Shown here piece after piece: positions 40,709 to 48,844 of a stretch of 64,000 bases of DNA. Source of the stretch: Galactobacter valiniphilus. Its GTDB lineage: Bacteria > Actinomycetota > Actinomycetes > Actinomycetales > Micrococcaceae. The DNA is taken from NCBI RefSeq assembly GCF_003575975.1, contig NZ_QQXK01000016.1, forward strand, positions 1-64,000, read 5' to 3'. The translations under genes and the position numbers were made by a program. Each line of letters opens with the position of its first letter. Position 1 is the first letter of the stretch. The notes beneath the pieces were generated by a model, which saw nothing but the letters and a program-made list of their open reading frames with translations, had not been told where the DNA came from and searched no databases.

Positions 40709-42031
40709 TCAGCGCCCCTGCGGGTCACCCTGCTTGGCGTAGTAGTCGCCGAGCACCTTCTCCTTGAGCTCAAAGAAGGTGCCGTTCTCGATCGCCTCGC
40801 GCGCTCGGTCCACCAAACGCACCGTGAACGCGATGTTGTGGATCGAGATGAGCGTGTGGCTCAGGAGCTCGTCCGCCTTGTAGAGGTGGTGCACATAGGC
40901 GCGCGTGTAGTGCGTGCAGGTGTAGCACTCGCAGCCCTCCATGAGCGGCGTGAAGTCCTCCTTGTAGCGCCGCCCGGCGAGGTTGAAGCGCCCGTGGTCC
41001 GTGTAGAACGCCGAATTGCGCGCCACACGCGTGGGGGAGACGCAGTCGAAGGTGTCGGCGCCGTTCTCGATGGCCCAGAAGACGTCGTCCGGCTCGGAGA
41101 TGCCCAGCAGGTGGCGCGGCTTGTCCTCGGGCAGCTCCTCGGCGCACCAGCCGACGATCGTGCCGAGGTTTTCCTTCTCCAGCGCGCCACCGAGGCCGAA
41201 GCCGTCGAAGGGCATGGAGGCCAGATCGCGGCAGGCCTGGCGGCGCAGGTCCTCGTACTGCGCGCCCTGGATGACGCCGAAGAGGGCCTGGTAGTCCTTG
41301 CCCTCGCGCTCGTCGGTGAGGCGGAAGTGCTCGAGGATGCAGCGCTCGGCCCAGCGGCGCGTGCGCTCGAGCGCCTCTTCCTGGTAGCCGCGCGAGTTGT
41401 GCAGCGTGGTGAGCTCGTCGAAGGCGAACATCACGTCGGCGCCGATGCCGTGCTGGACCTGCATCGAGACCTCGGGCGTGAAGCGGTGCTTGTCGCCGTT
41501 CAGGTGCGACTTGAACCAGACGCCGTCGTCGTCCACGTTGGCCAGGCGCTCCTTGCCGGGCGCCACTGCGTCGTCCGGGCCGGAGGTGTCCACCGAGTTC
41601 ATGTCGATGACCTTCTTGAAGCCCGAGCCGAGGCTCATGACCTGGAAGCCGCCCGAATCCGTGTAGGTGGGGCCCTGCCAGTTGGTGAACGTGCTGAGCC
41701 CGCCCGCCCTGTCCAGCAGCTCGTGCCCCGGCTGCAGGTACAGGTGATAGGCGTTGGAGAGCATGGCCTGCGCGCCCGTGGCGGCGACCTGCTCGGGCGT
41801 CACGGCCTTCACCGTGGCCTTGGTGCCCACCACGATGAACGCGGGGGTCTTGATGTCGCCGTGCGGCGTGTGGATCACACCCGTGCGGCCGTGGTGACCC
41901 TCCAGGCGCGTTCCGACCTCGAAGGAGAAGGCCCCCTGGGCCTCGTGGGAGGCCGGGAGCTCCGGCTTCACGTAGGGCTTGGGAGGGATGGGTTCTTGGG
42001 CACGACGGCGTTTCTTGGCTTCACTGGGCAC
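40709..42031 (-). CDS. tgt: tRNA-guanine transglycosylase
   Basis: A 440-residue enzyme that exchanges guanine-34 of GUN-anticodon tRNAs for queuine or preQ1. Key features: TDSGGFQVMSLG with the catalytic-site Asp, LGGALEKENLG, DTFDCVSPTRVARN with the nucleophile Asp, and a zinc site CECYTCTHYTRAYVHH. The N-terminal 40 residues (KKRRRAQEPIPPKPYVKPE) are a basic extension. Motif spacing, including an extra acidic insert around 150-170, is usual for actinobacterial Tgt. Start ATG at 42031. It is convergent with a queuosine-precursor importer. Confidence 0.93.
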   Translation of the reverse strand: MPSEAKKRRRAQEPIPPKPYVKPELPASHEAQGAFSFEVGTRLEGHHGRTGVIHTPHGDIKTPAFIVVGTKATVKAVTPEQVAATGAQAMLSNAYHLYLQPGHELLDRAGGLSTFTNWQGPTYTDSGGFQVMSLGSGFKKVIDMNSVDTSGPDDAVAPGKERLANVDDDGVWFKSHLNGDKHRFTPEVSMQVQHGIGADVMFAFDELTTLHNSRGYQEEALERTRRWAERCILEHFRLTDEREGKDYQALFGVIQGAQYEDLRRQACRDLASMPFDGFGLGGALEKENLGTIVGWCAEELPEDKPRHLLGISEPDDVFWAIENGADTFDCVSPTRVARNSAFYTDHGRFNLAGRRYKEDFTPLMEGCECYTCTHYTRAYVHHLYKADELLSHTLISIHNIAFTVRLVDRAREAIENGTFFELKEKVLGDYYAKQGDPQGR

Positions 42032-42131
42032 CTCACCAGTGTGCCAAACGCGTCAAACCGGCGCGCGGGCCGGTGGGGTGGCTGGCGGGGCCGGCCGCCG
42101 GGGCGGCCGGGAAAGCCGGACGGCCGGACGG

Positions 42132-42185
42132 GCCAACGGCCTCGAGCTGTCCGATGTCCCCTTCGGACGGCTCGAGGCCGTTGGC
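42132..42185. repeat. Strong hairpin in divergent intergenic region
   Basis: Arms 42132-42147 and 42170-42185 pair perfectly over 16 bases; an inner GTCCGA/TCGGAC pair extends the stem. It lies between divergent genes (tgt, minus; lipoprotein, plus), so it is not at the 3' end of any recognised gene. Confidence 0.7.
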
Positions 42186-42219
42186 GCGTGCACCGTCCCT
42201 GACAGGTCGGCGGTCCCTT

Positions 42220-42284
42220 CATGGGGGAACGGCTGGTGTCTCCGGGCGGGTGGGGGCCCGCGGATCGGAGACACCGGCCCCCAT
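42220..42284. repeat. Second hairpin in the same divergent region
   Basis: CATGGGGG...GGTGTCTCCG (to 42244) pairs with CGGAGACACC...CCCCCATG (from 42266). Together with 42132-42185 it gives two stable stems in the 461-base gap 42032-42492, which otherwise has no gene that I can support. Confidence 0.6.
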
Positions 42285-42492
42285 GAGACCGCAAAGCTTG
42301 GGAGAACGATGCGGCGGACAAAACATACGTTGCCCCGGCGGGAAAAGGGGCACCTTCTGCTACGTGTTTTTACGGATAACACACGACGTTTGCCTTGGGG
42401 TGGCGCGCGGCGGGCCCCGGGGACGGGTGTTCTCCCGTACCGTTGGCCGCAATCCGGGACAATCGGCGGCAGCTGCGGTGAGGGGAATCGGC

Positions 42493-43317
42493 ATGCGGAG
42501 CATCCGGGCAACGACGGCGGGAGCGCTCGGCACCGCGCTGTGTCTGTCGCTGGCGCTCGCCGCGTGTACCCCGGCGGGCCAGCCCTGCACCGGGGGCGAA
42601 CCGTCCGGTGCGGCGGCCGGGCAGCCTGGTGCGTCCTCGGCGACCGACCCGGCGGCGCCCATCACGCCGGCCACCGACACCGCGGCGCCCGTGCCGGCCC
42701 GACAGGCGGCCTTCTGGCGCGTCTTGGACTCCGTGCAGGCGCTTCCCCTCGCTGCGCGGGTGAAGGCGCTCGAGGTGCGGCTCGCGACGATGAGCACGGC
42801 GGAGCTGGAGCAGTACCTGCTCGGCTATGTCGACGCTCACCGCCAGCTCTACACCTGGCGGCACTGGGGCGCGGCCTCGGCCTTCTTCGGCTTCGTCAGC
42901 GATGACGTATTCTTCGACGTCCGCGGCTGGGTCATGCTGCACGGCAGCCAGAAATACGGGCAGTTCCTCAAAGACCCGGACGGCTTGGGCGGCTTCGGCG
43001 TCACGGGCGACGGCGAGGAGGTCAGCGAGGGCGAGCTGCTGGATTACGCCCCCGCGGCCGCATTCAGGAAGCCGGGCGGCGCGGCGCTCCAGGAGCGGGA
43101 CGACCTCAATGTGTATGCCTCCCTCGACAAGCCGACGGGGGAACCGCTCCCGGAGGACGTCCCCGTGCGCGAGCTCTTCCCCAAGAACGCTGCGGCGGGG
43201 GAGGGGAAGCCGTGGTACCTGCCGGACGAGATACCCGAGGGGCTGGAAGGCGAGCTTCCCGAGGATCTGGCGAGTGAGCTGCCGGGCGAGGTCCTGGGCG
43301 AGTCTCCCGAGGGCTGA
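42493..43317 (+). CDS. Lipoprotein with DUF4240-like domain
   Basis: A 274-residue exported lipoprotein. ATG at 42493 with GAGGGGAA upstream; lipobox LALAAC (Cys25). After a Thr/Ala/Pro linker the region 75-150 (FWRVLDSVQAL...LEQYLLGYVDAHRQLYTWRHWGAASAFFGFVSDDVFFDVRGWVMLHG) matches the DUF4240 pattern, usually found in cytosolic proteins of unknown role, so an extracellular form is unusual. The acidic C-terminal third (EIPEGLEGELPEDLASELPGE) looks disordered. Function unknown; the following FUSC-like gene is 96 bases on. Confidence 0.7.
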   Translation: MRSIRATTAGALGTALCLSLALAACTPAGQPCTGGEPSGAAAGQPGASSATDPAAPITPATDTAAPVPARQAAFWRVLDSVQALPLAARVKALEVRLATMSTAELEQYLLGYVDAHRQLYTWRHWGAASAFFGFVSDDVFFDVRGWVMLHGSQKYGQFLKDPDGLGGFGVTGDGEEVSEGELLDYAPAAAFRKPGGAALQERDDLNVYASLDKPTGEPLPEDVPVRELFPKNAAAGEGKPWYLPDEIPEGLEGELPEDLASELPGEVLGESPEG

Positions 43318-43413
43318 GGAGACCGCCGACCGATCCGCGGTGGCGGCTCTCACCCCGCCCGGTGCGCGGAGTCGCTGACAGCCCCGCCGCGCCCTGACTA
43401 GCCTGGAAGCAAC

Positions 43414-44523
43414 ATGACTTCTACCCCCGCCCTGAGCCCGGCCCCCGGCGACCGCTTCCGCCTCAAGAACCTCTTCACCCTGGCTCCGTCCAACGGCGAC
43501 CACTGGGTGGGCCTGCGCGCCGGCCTCGGCGTGCTGCTTCCGCTGCTCCTGCTCATCGCGCTGGGCAGACTGGACCTCGCCCCGTACGTGGTCTTCGGCG
43601 CGTTTGTCGGGATCTACTCGCGCGTCCCGGGCCACCTCGATCGCCTGCTCATGCAGCTCAAGGCCGGCGGGCTCATGTGGCTCGTGGTGCTGCTGGCCTG
43701 GTTCTCGGGCAGCTTCCTCGTGCGCGGGGCGAACGACCCGGCCGGCGTCTGGTTACTCGTGGGCGCGACGACGCTCGTGGCCGGGGTCGCCTCGGTGCTG
43801 GCCGGCCTGCTGCGGCTGCGGCCGGCGGGCTCGATGTTCCACATCTTCGCCTTTGCAGCCATCTCCTCCATGCCGGCGCAGCCGCCGCTCGGCGAAGGCA
43901 TGTTTGCCGCGACAGCCACGATCTTCCTCTCCCTGGTCCTGGGGCAGCTTGGCCGCCTCGCGCCGCTGCACCGCACGCCCTGGCAGGTCACGCCGGCGCC
44001 GCCGCTCTCGCGCCGCATGAGCCGAGCCATCTGGCAGGAGGGCCTCGCCTACATGCTTGCGGCCGGAGCGGCCGGAGCCGTGGCCGCGCTCGTCTCCGGC
44101 CCGCTCGGCATGGGGCACACCTACTGGGCCATGGTCGCCGCCGTGGTGCCACTGGCCGGTAAGAGCACGCGACACCGCCTGGTTCGTGCCGTGCACCGCG
44201 TCCTGGGCACGGGCGCCGGCCTGATCCTCATGGCGCTCATCGTGCTGCTGCAGCCCCAGCCCTGGGTGGCGGTGCTGATCATCGGCCTCATGCAGTTCCT
44301 CGCCGAGGTCTTTGTGACCCGCAACTACTTCTGGGCCCAGCTCTTCGTGACGCCGCTGGCCCTCGTGGGCACCTCGCTCGGCAAGCCGCTCACCACGGGC
44401 ATCCTCTACGACCGCGCCGTGGAGACGCTCATCGGTGTCGTCATCGGTGTGATCGTGGTGGTGCTCATGAACGCGGCCTCACGCCCGCAGGAGCACCGCG
44501 TGCACATCCTCGAGGCGCCGTAG
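43414..44523 (+). CDS. FUSC/aromatic-acid-exporter-like membrane protein
   Basis: A 369-residue inner-membrane protein with two groups of membrane segments (about 30-165 and 210-355), as in the FUSC superfamily (fusaric acid resistance, AaeB, YccS). The second half contains the typical GHTYWAMVAAVVPLAGKSTRHRLVRAVHRVLGTGAG, the core of the FUSC domain. RBS is weak (GGAAGCAAC). The protein probably exports aromatic or other weak acids. It stands between a lipoprotein and a convergent hypothetical gene with only 28 bases to the latter. Confidence 0.85.
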   Translation: MTSTPALSPAPGDRFRLKNLFTLAPSNGDHWVGLRAGLGVLLPLLLLIALGRLDLAPYVVFGAFVGIYSRVPGHLDRLLMQLKAGGLMWLVVLLAWFSGSFLVRGANDPAGVWLLVGATTLVAGVASVLAGLLRLRPAGSMFHIFAFAAISSMPAQPPLGEGMFAATATIFLSLVLGQLGRLAPLHRTPWQVTPAPPLSRRMSRAIWQEGLAYMLAAGAAGAVAALVSGPLGMGHTYWAMVAAVVPLAGKSTRHRLVRAVHRVLGTGAGLILMALIVLLQPQPWVAVLIIGLMQFLAEVFVTRNYFWAQLFVTPLALVGTSLGKPLTTGILYDRAVETLIGVVIGVIVVVLMNAASRPQEHRVHILEAP

Positions 44524-44551
44524 CGCCTGTGCCGGAGGAGCGCCGCCGTCC

Positions 44552-45259
44552 TCAGCCCTTGCCGTCCCCGAGTCCGTCCGGCAGGTCGAGGGTCCCGGCC
44601 CGGCCGAGCGCATCGAAGGTGACGACGACCCGCCCCGTGGGCGTCGTGAAGGTTCCAGTGGTGCCCTCGTCCACCCACTCGAGGCCCTCGCGCCGCGCGG
44701 CATAGGCCGTGAGCGCCCGCGCCGTGGAGGTGATGTACTTTCCGCGCGCCGCGTTCGCGAGCGCATTGGCGACCGAAACGGGTGTGGGTGCCGGCAGCTG
44801 GAAACCGCGCGGATCGCTCAGGAGGAACCAGGCAGTGCCCTTGCTCGCGGACCCCGCACGGGCGTGGAAGACCCCGCTGTACGCGGCGGCGACCATGGCC
44901 AGGCGCATCGGGAAGCTGGGGTTCTTCGAGTTCGCGTTGCCGCTCAGGACGTCGATGCCTTCGCGCCGCCCGAACTCCGTCAGTGCCGTCGCGAGTTCGA
45001 GCGCGTCGGCGTTGATGTTGGCCGAGTCCCAGGACCACGTCCACTCGCCGGACTTTTCGGTGTAGACGCCCAGGTAGTGAGGCCTGAACGAGGCGTAACG
45101 CCCATCGGGCGAGGAGTAGGAAAAGGTGGAACCGCCGCTCGCCCCGAGGTCGGTGATCCAGTCCATGTCGGCGAAGACCGTCCTGGCCGCGTCCTGGACG
45201 TCGAAGACCATGAGCACCGCGTCGTCGATCATCTGACCGAGCAGTTCGTACTGATTCAT
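44552..45259 (-). CDS. DUF6882-like hypothetical protein
   Basis: A 235-residue cytosolic protein. ATG at 45259 with GGGGGAAG upstream. The stretch YLGVYTEKSGEWTWSWDSANINADALELATALTEFG resembles DUF6882-type proteins, which share a WxW motif of unknown function. The C-terminal part has a short beta-rich block (GTTGTFTTPTGRVVVTFDALGRAGTLDLPDG). No catalytic motif is evident, and function is unknown. Confidence 0.65.
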   Translation of the reverse strand: MNQYELLGQMIDDAVLMVFDVQDAARTVFADMDWITDLGASGGSTFSYSSPDGRYASFRPHYLGVYTEKSGEWTWSWDSANINADALELATALTEFGRREGIDVLSGNANSKNPSFPMRLAMVAAAYSGVFHARAGSASKGTAWFLLSDPRGFQLPAPTPVSVANALANAARGKYITSTARALTAYAARREGLEWVDEGTTGTFTTPTGRVVVTFDALGRAGTLDLPDGLGDGKG

Positions 45260-45347
45260 CGCTTCCCCCAAGCAACGAGCTGTCCGCGGGGCCGGTGGGG
45301 CCACGCGGCACGCCCAGCGGGACCTCCCACCGCGCGTGCCCAGAAGG

Positions 45348-46247
45348 CTAGCGCACGTCGTCGCCGAGAGTGTTCGCCTCGCCGCCGGGGCCCAGCGCCA
45401 CGAACTCGGCGGCCACGGCGCGGCCCAGCTCGGCCGGGCCCACGCCGCTGCGCCCGTGGGCGAGCTGCGTGAGCAGGAGGTCGAGGCGCAGGAGGCGCAG
45501 CTCGCGCTCATCGGCGCGCGCGCCGGTGTCCCTGGCGCGCTGGATCTCGCGATCGGGCATCACCGGGTCGGTGATCTCGCGGCGGCGGATCGCCTGCGCG
45601 GGACCGCGCAGCTCGGCGATGGCAGCCTCCTCGCCCGCGGCGAGGCGGGCGCCCAGGGCGACGGCGGCGTCGTCGTGCCCTTGACGCCTGGCCAGCCACG
45701 CGGCCAGCGCGAGGGCGTGGCGGATGGGCCGCCAGCGGCCCTCATTTCCGTCGAAGTCGAGCGAGGTCAGGAACGCGAGCAGCGGCGTGGCGGCGGCCGG
45801 GTCGCCGTGTTCAACGGCGAGGCGGTCGGCGGCCCACGCGAGGTCGGCGAGGTGTGCGCCGGCGCGCGGGTTGATGCCCGGGCCGAGCTTGAGCGCCACG
45901 TCCATGAGCGCCTCGTCGTCGGGGCGAGCCGTGGACGCCGCGATGAGCGCCTCCTCGGCCGAACCGGCCTCGGCCTGCACGGCGATGAGGTCCTCGAGCC
46001 CGCGGCCGGGCGTGCGCTCGGTGTAGACGCGGATGGAGGAGGCGATCGCGACGATGACCTCCGTGCCGTCCGCCAGGCGCACGCTCACGTAGGCGTCGGT
46101 GCCGAAGCTGTCCCGGACCACGCGGGCGCTCTTGACCGGCGGGCTGGGCAGCCCGCTGCGGCGCATGAAGCGGTCGCCCGGGGCGATGTCCCGGGCCGGG
46201 ACCGAGCGGCGGTGGCGCGGAGCCTCGCCGTCGAAACGCACGCTCAC
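45348..46247 (-). CDS. Hypothetical protein (DUF6707-like)
   Basis: A 299-residue protein, GTG start 4 bases after the stop of the Nudix-like gene, so the two form an operon. The N terminus (about 10-75) is beta-rich (VPARDIAPGDRFMRRSG...VSVRLADGTEVIVAIASSIRVYTER), like a small Hint- or SH3-type barrel, followed by an alpha-helical, Ala/Arg/Leu-rich region with repeat-like helices (about 85-290). The overall plan recalls DUF6707-type actinobacterial proteins. No enzyme motif is seen. Confidence 0.6.
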   Translation of the reverse strand: MSVRFDGEAPRHRRSVPARDIAPGDRFMRRSGLPSPPVKSARVVRDSFGTDAYVSVRLADGTEVIVAIASSIRVYTERTPGRGLEDLIAVQAEAGSAEEALIAASTARPDDEALMDVALKLGPGINPRAGAHLADLAWAADRLAVEHGDPAAATPLLAFLTSLDFDGNEGRWRPIRHALALAAWLARRQGHDDAAVALGARLAAGEEAAIAELRGPAQAIRRREITDPVMPDREIQRARDTGARADERELRLLRLDLLLTQLAHGRSGVGPAELGRAVAAEFVALGPGGEANTLGDDVR

Positions 46248-46251
46248 GCGC

Positions 46252-46791
46252 TCAGCGCCCCCAGCCGACGTGGGCCAGGGCCGCACGCACGATGTTGCCG
46301 CGGCCGCCCGCGAACTCGGCCTGGACCGACTCGGAGAGCGCCTCGTCCGGCGTCATCCAGGTCAGCTCGAGGGCGTCCTGGCGCGGCGAGCACTCGCCGC
46401 GCACGGGCACCACGTAGGCCAGGGCCACGGCGTGCTGGCGGTCGTCCGTCAGTCCCGTCTCGGACGGGGACGGGAAGTACTCGGCGACCGTGAAGGGCAC
46501 GGGCGAGGCCGGGAGGGAGGGCATGGCCATGGGGCCGAGGTCCTTCTCCAGGTGGCGCATGAGGGCGGCGCGAACGGTCTCGCGGTACATGACGCGGCCG
46601 GAGACGAAGGTGCGCTGGAAGTGCCCGTTCTCGTCCGTGGTGTAGAGCAGGCCGATCTCGCTCACGTAGCCGAGCGGGTCCACGCGCACGGGGATCGCCT
46701 CCACGTACAGCATGGGAAGGCGGTGCCGGGCCTCGTAGAGGTCCTCATCGGACAGCCAGCCGGGATTCGGGTCCGGGGTGCGCACGCTCAT
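46252..46791 (-). CDS. Nudix-like DUF4916 protein
   Basis: A 179-residue protein of the actinobacterial DUF4916 family, which has a Nudix fold. Landmarks: WLSDEDLYEARHRLPMLYVEAIPVRVD, LLYTTDENGHFQRTFVSGRVMYRETVRAALMRHLEKDLG, the last resembling a Nudix box (G...E...R...E..LG) in a relaxed form, and FTVAEYFPSPSETGLTDDRQHAVALAYVVPV. Pyrophosphatase activity is therefore possible but not certain. It is co-transcribed with the gene at 45348-46247. Confidence 0.82.
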   Translation of the reverse strand: MSVRTPDPNPGWLSDEDLYEARHRLPMLYVEAIPVRVDPLGYVSEIGLLYTTDENGHFQRTFVSGRVMYRETVRAALMRHLEKDLGPMAMPSLPASPVPFTVAEYFPSPSETGLTDDRQHAVALAYVVPVRGECSPRQDALELTWMTPDEALSESVQAEFAGGRGNIVRAALAHVGWGR

Positions 46792-46861
46792 GCTTCATTG
46801 ATACCGCACGCGGGCGGCGAGCGGGGGCATGCGCGCCGAAACGCCGGGTGACGGGTGGGTC

Positions 46862-47989
46862 TCAGAAGCGGGCGCGCCAGTACTGGGGAGCGGCGTGGAT
46901 GGCCTTCGCCTGGACACCCAGGGTCGACGCTGCGGAGGCCGCCCAGTGCGGATCGCGCAGGGCGGCGCGGCCGATGCTGACGGCGTGGGCCTGGCCCGTG
47001 GCCAGGATCGTCTCGGCCTGGGCGGCCTCCTCGATGAGCCCGACGGCGCTGACCACGGCCTGGGTGCAGGCCAGGGCCTCGGTGACCGCTTGCGCGAGCG
47101 GCACCTGGTAGCCGGGGCCCACGGGGATGCGCCCGCCGGCCAGGCCGCCGGAGGAGACGTCGATCCAGCCGACGCCGTGCTCGTCCACGAGGGTGCGCGC
47201 GAGGCGCGCGGTGGCGCGGGCGTCCCACACCGTGCCGTCCTCACCCTCGGTCCAGTCGGTCGCGGAGAGGCGGATGCCGAGGGGCTTGTGGGCCGACCAC
47301 GCGGCGCGGACGGCGTCCACGACGCGCAGCAGCAGGCGCGTGCGCCCCGCCTCGTCGCCGCCGTACCCGTCGGTGCGGGTGTTGGTGATGGGGGAGAGGA
47401 ACTGGTGCAGGAGGTAACCGTGGGCGGCGTGGATCTGCACGGCGTCGTAGCCGGCGGCGTCCGCGCGGCGGGCGGCGGAGGCAAAGGCCTCGACGACCTC
47501 GTCCAGGCCGGCGGCGTCCAGCGCGGCCGGGGCGTCGAGCTCGGGGAGCGTGGGCTGTGCCGTGGCGGAGACCGTGGGCCAGCCGCCCTCGGCCGCGGGG
47601 ACGGTGCCCTCGGAGGCACCGGGGAGCCAGGGGTAGGTGGAGGCCTTGCCGCCGGCGTGGCCCAGCTGCACCGCGATGGCCGCACCCTGCGTGTGGGCGA
47701 AGGCCGTGAGGCGCGCGTGGGCCGGCACCTGGGCGTCGTCCCACAGGCCCAGATCGCGCGGGGAGATGCGCCCGCGGGCCTCCACACCCGTGGCCTCCAC
47801 CGTCACGAGGCCGAAGCCGCCGGCCGCCATGGCACCCGTGTGGACGAGGTGCCAGTCGGTGGGCACGCCATCCTCCGCGTCCACGGCGTACTGGCACATG
47901 GGCGGGACGATGGCGCGGTTGAGCAGTTCGAGGCCGGGGCCTTCGGGGGCGGGCAGGGTCACGGGGCTGAAGAGCAGCGGCGAAGTCAC
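46862..47989 (-). CDS. Old yellow enzyme-type NADH:flavin oxidoreductase (YqjM-like)
   Basis: FMN-dependent ene-reductase, about 375 residues. Family motifs: VTSPLLFSPVTL start, RAIVPPMCQYAVDAEDGVPTDWHLVHTGAMAAGGFGLV with the Cys that tunes the flavin, QLGHAGGKA, IHAAHGYLLHQFLSPITNTRTDGYGG and VSIGRAALRDPHW. The GTG at 47989 matches family starts although its Shine-Dalgarno is weak; an ATG 17 codons upstream is less likely. These enzymes reduce activated C=C bonds of electrophiles and act in xenobiotic or redox defence. Confidence 0.9.
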   Translation of the reverse strand: MTSPLLFSPVTLPAPEGPGLELLNRAIVPPMCQYAVDAEDGVPTDWHLVHTGAMAAGGFGLVTVEATGVEARGRISPRDLGLWDDAQVPAHARLTAFAHTQGAAIAVQLGHAGGKASTYPWLPGASEGTVPAAEGGWPTVSATAQPTLPELDAPAALDAAGLDEVVEAFASAARRADAAGYDAVQIHAAHGYLLHQFLSPITNTRTDGYGGDEAGRTRLLLRVVDAVRAAWSAHKPLGIRLSATDWTEGEDGTVWDARATARLARTLVDEHGVGWIDVSSGGLAGGRIPVGPGYQVPLAQAVTEALACTQAVVSAVGLIEEAAQAETILATGQAHAVSIGRAALRDPHWAASAASTLGVQAKAIHAAPQYWRARF

Positions 47990-48069
47990 AATGAGGACCA
48001 ACCGAGCGGCGGCGCCGGGCATTCCCGGGGCGCGCCGCATGACGCGCCGTGACGTGACGCCGGCGGTGC

Positions 48070-48807
48070 CTAGGACGCGAAGCGCGTGACAAAGTTGCGC
48101 AGCACCTTGCGGGCGTGGGACACATCGGAGCCCAGGGCCACGCGCGTGAGCTCCTCGGCCTCGTGCGGCTCGAAGTATCCGTGGTGCTTGTACGCGGCGA
48201 TGCGCTTGGCCAGCCCCGGGCCGTCCAGCTCGGGGTGGAACTGCGTGGCATAGACGTTGTGCCCCAGGCGGTACATCTGCACCGGCGTCGGCCCGGAGAC
48301 GGCCAAGAGCACGGCGTCCGCCGGGAGCTGCGTGGTGGACTCCTTGTGCCCAACAAACGCGTCAAACGTCCGCGGCAGCCCGGCCAGCAGGGGGTCCACC
48401 GCGCCGTCCTCCGTGACGCGCACGTGGGTCAGCCCCACCGGCTCGGGGTAGCTGCGATCCACGAGTCCTCCGGCCGCGCGGCCCAGGATGCCCACGCCGT
48501 AGCAGAGGCCGAGGAAGGCGCTGTCGCGCTCCAGGATCACGGCGAGCAGCCGCTCGAGGTCCTCCTCGACGCGCACCTGCACCTCCGAGCGGTCCTCGTC
48601 CGTGGAGGTGAAGGGGCTCCCGCCCAGGATGATGCCGGAGTACCGACGCAACCACGCGTCGTCGAGCACCTCGGGGAAGGGATCCGCCTCGAGGCGCCAC
48701 TGGGTCACGTCGGCGGGCGTGAGCCCGGCGAGCTCCACGACGCCGCGCAGCTCGTCGGCGGCGAGCTCGTCGTCGTCACGGGTGGAAATCAGCAGATACG
48801 GCTTCAT
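48070..48807 (-). CDS. Class I glutamine amidotransferase-like protein
   Basis: A 245-residue stand-alone GATase1 domain, resembling the amidase part of GMP synthase. The nucleophile is in FLGLCYGVGILGRAAGG, His-Glu in YATQFHPELDG, and GGSPFTSTDED is a family marker. The protein hydrolyses glutamine or a gamma-glutamyl amide; catabolic relatives act on gamma-glutamyl-putrescine and similar compounds. It lies between the OYE gene (about 80 bases) and a membrane protein, all on the same strand. Confidence 0.85.
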   Translation of the reverse strand: MKPYLLISTRDDDELAADELRGVVELAGLTPADVTQWRLEADPFPEVLDDAWLRRYSGIILGGSPFTSTDEDRSEVQVRVEEDLERLLAVILERDSAFLGLCYGVGILGRAAGGLVDRSYPEPVGLTHVRVTEDGAVDPLLAGLPRTFDAFVGHKESTTQLPADAVLLAVSGPTPVQMYRLGHNVYATQFHPELDGPGLAKRIAAYKHHGYFEPHEAEELTRVALGSDVSHARKVLRNFVTRFAS

Positions 48808-48844
48808 GGGTCCTTCGAAAAACAGCTGAGGTCAGGGGCGCGGC

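Noticed and set aside
42132-42185. Hairpin as a terminator for tgt
   Set aside because: tgt is transcribed leftward and starts at 42031, so this hairpin is upstream of it, not at its 3' end.
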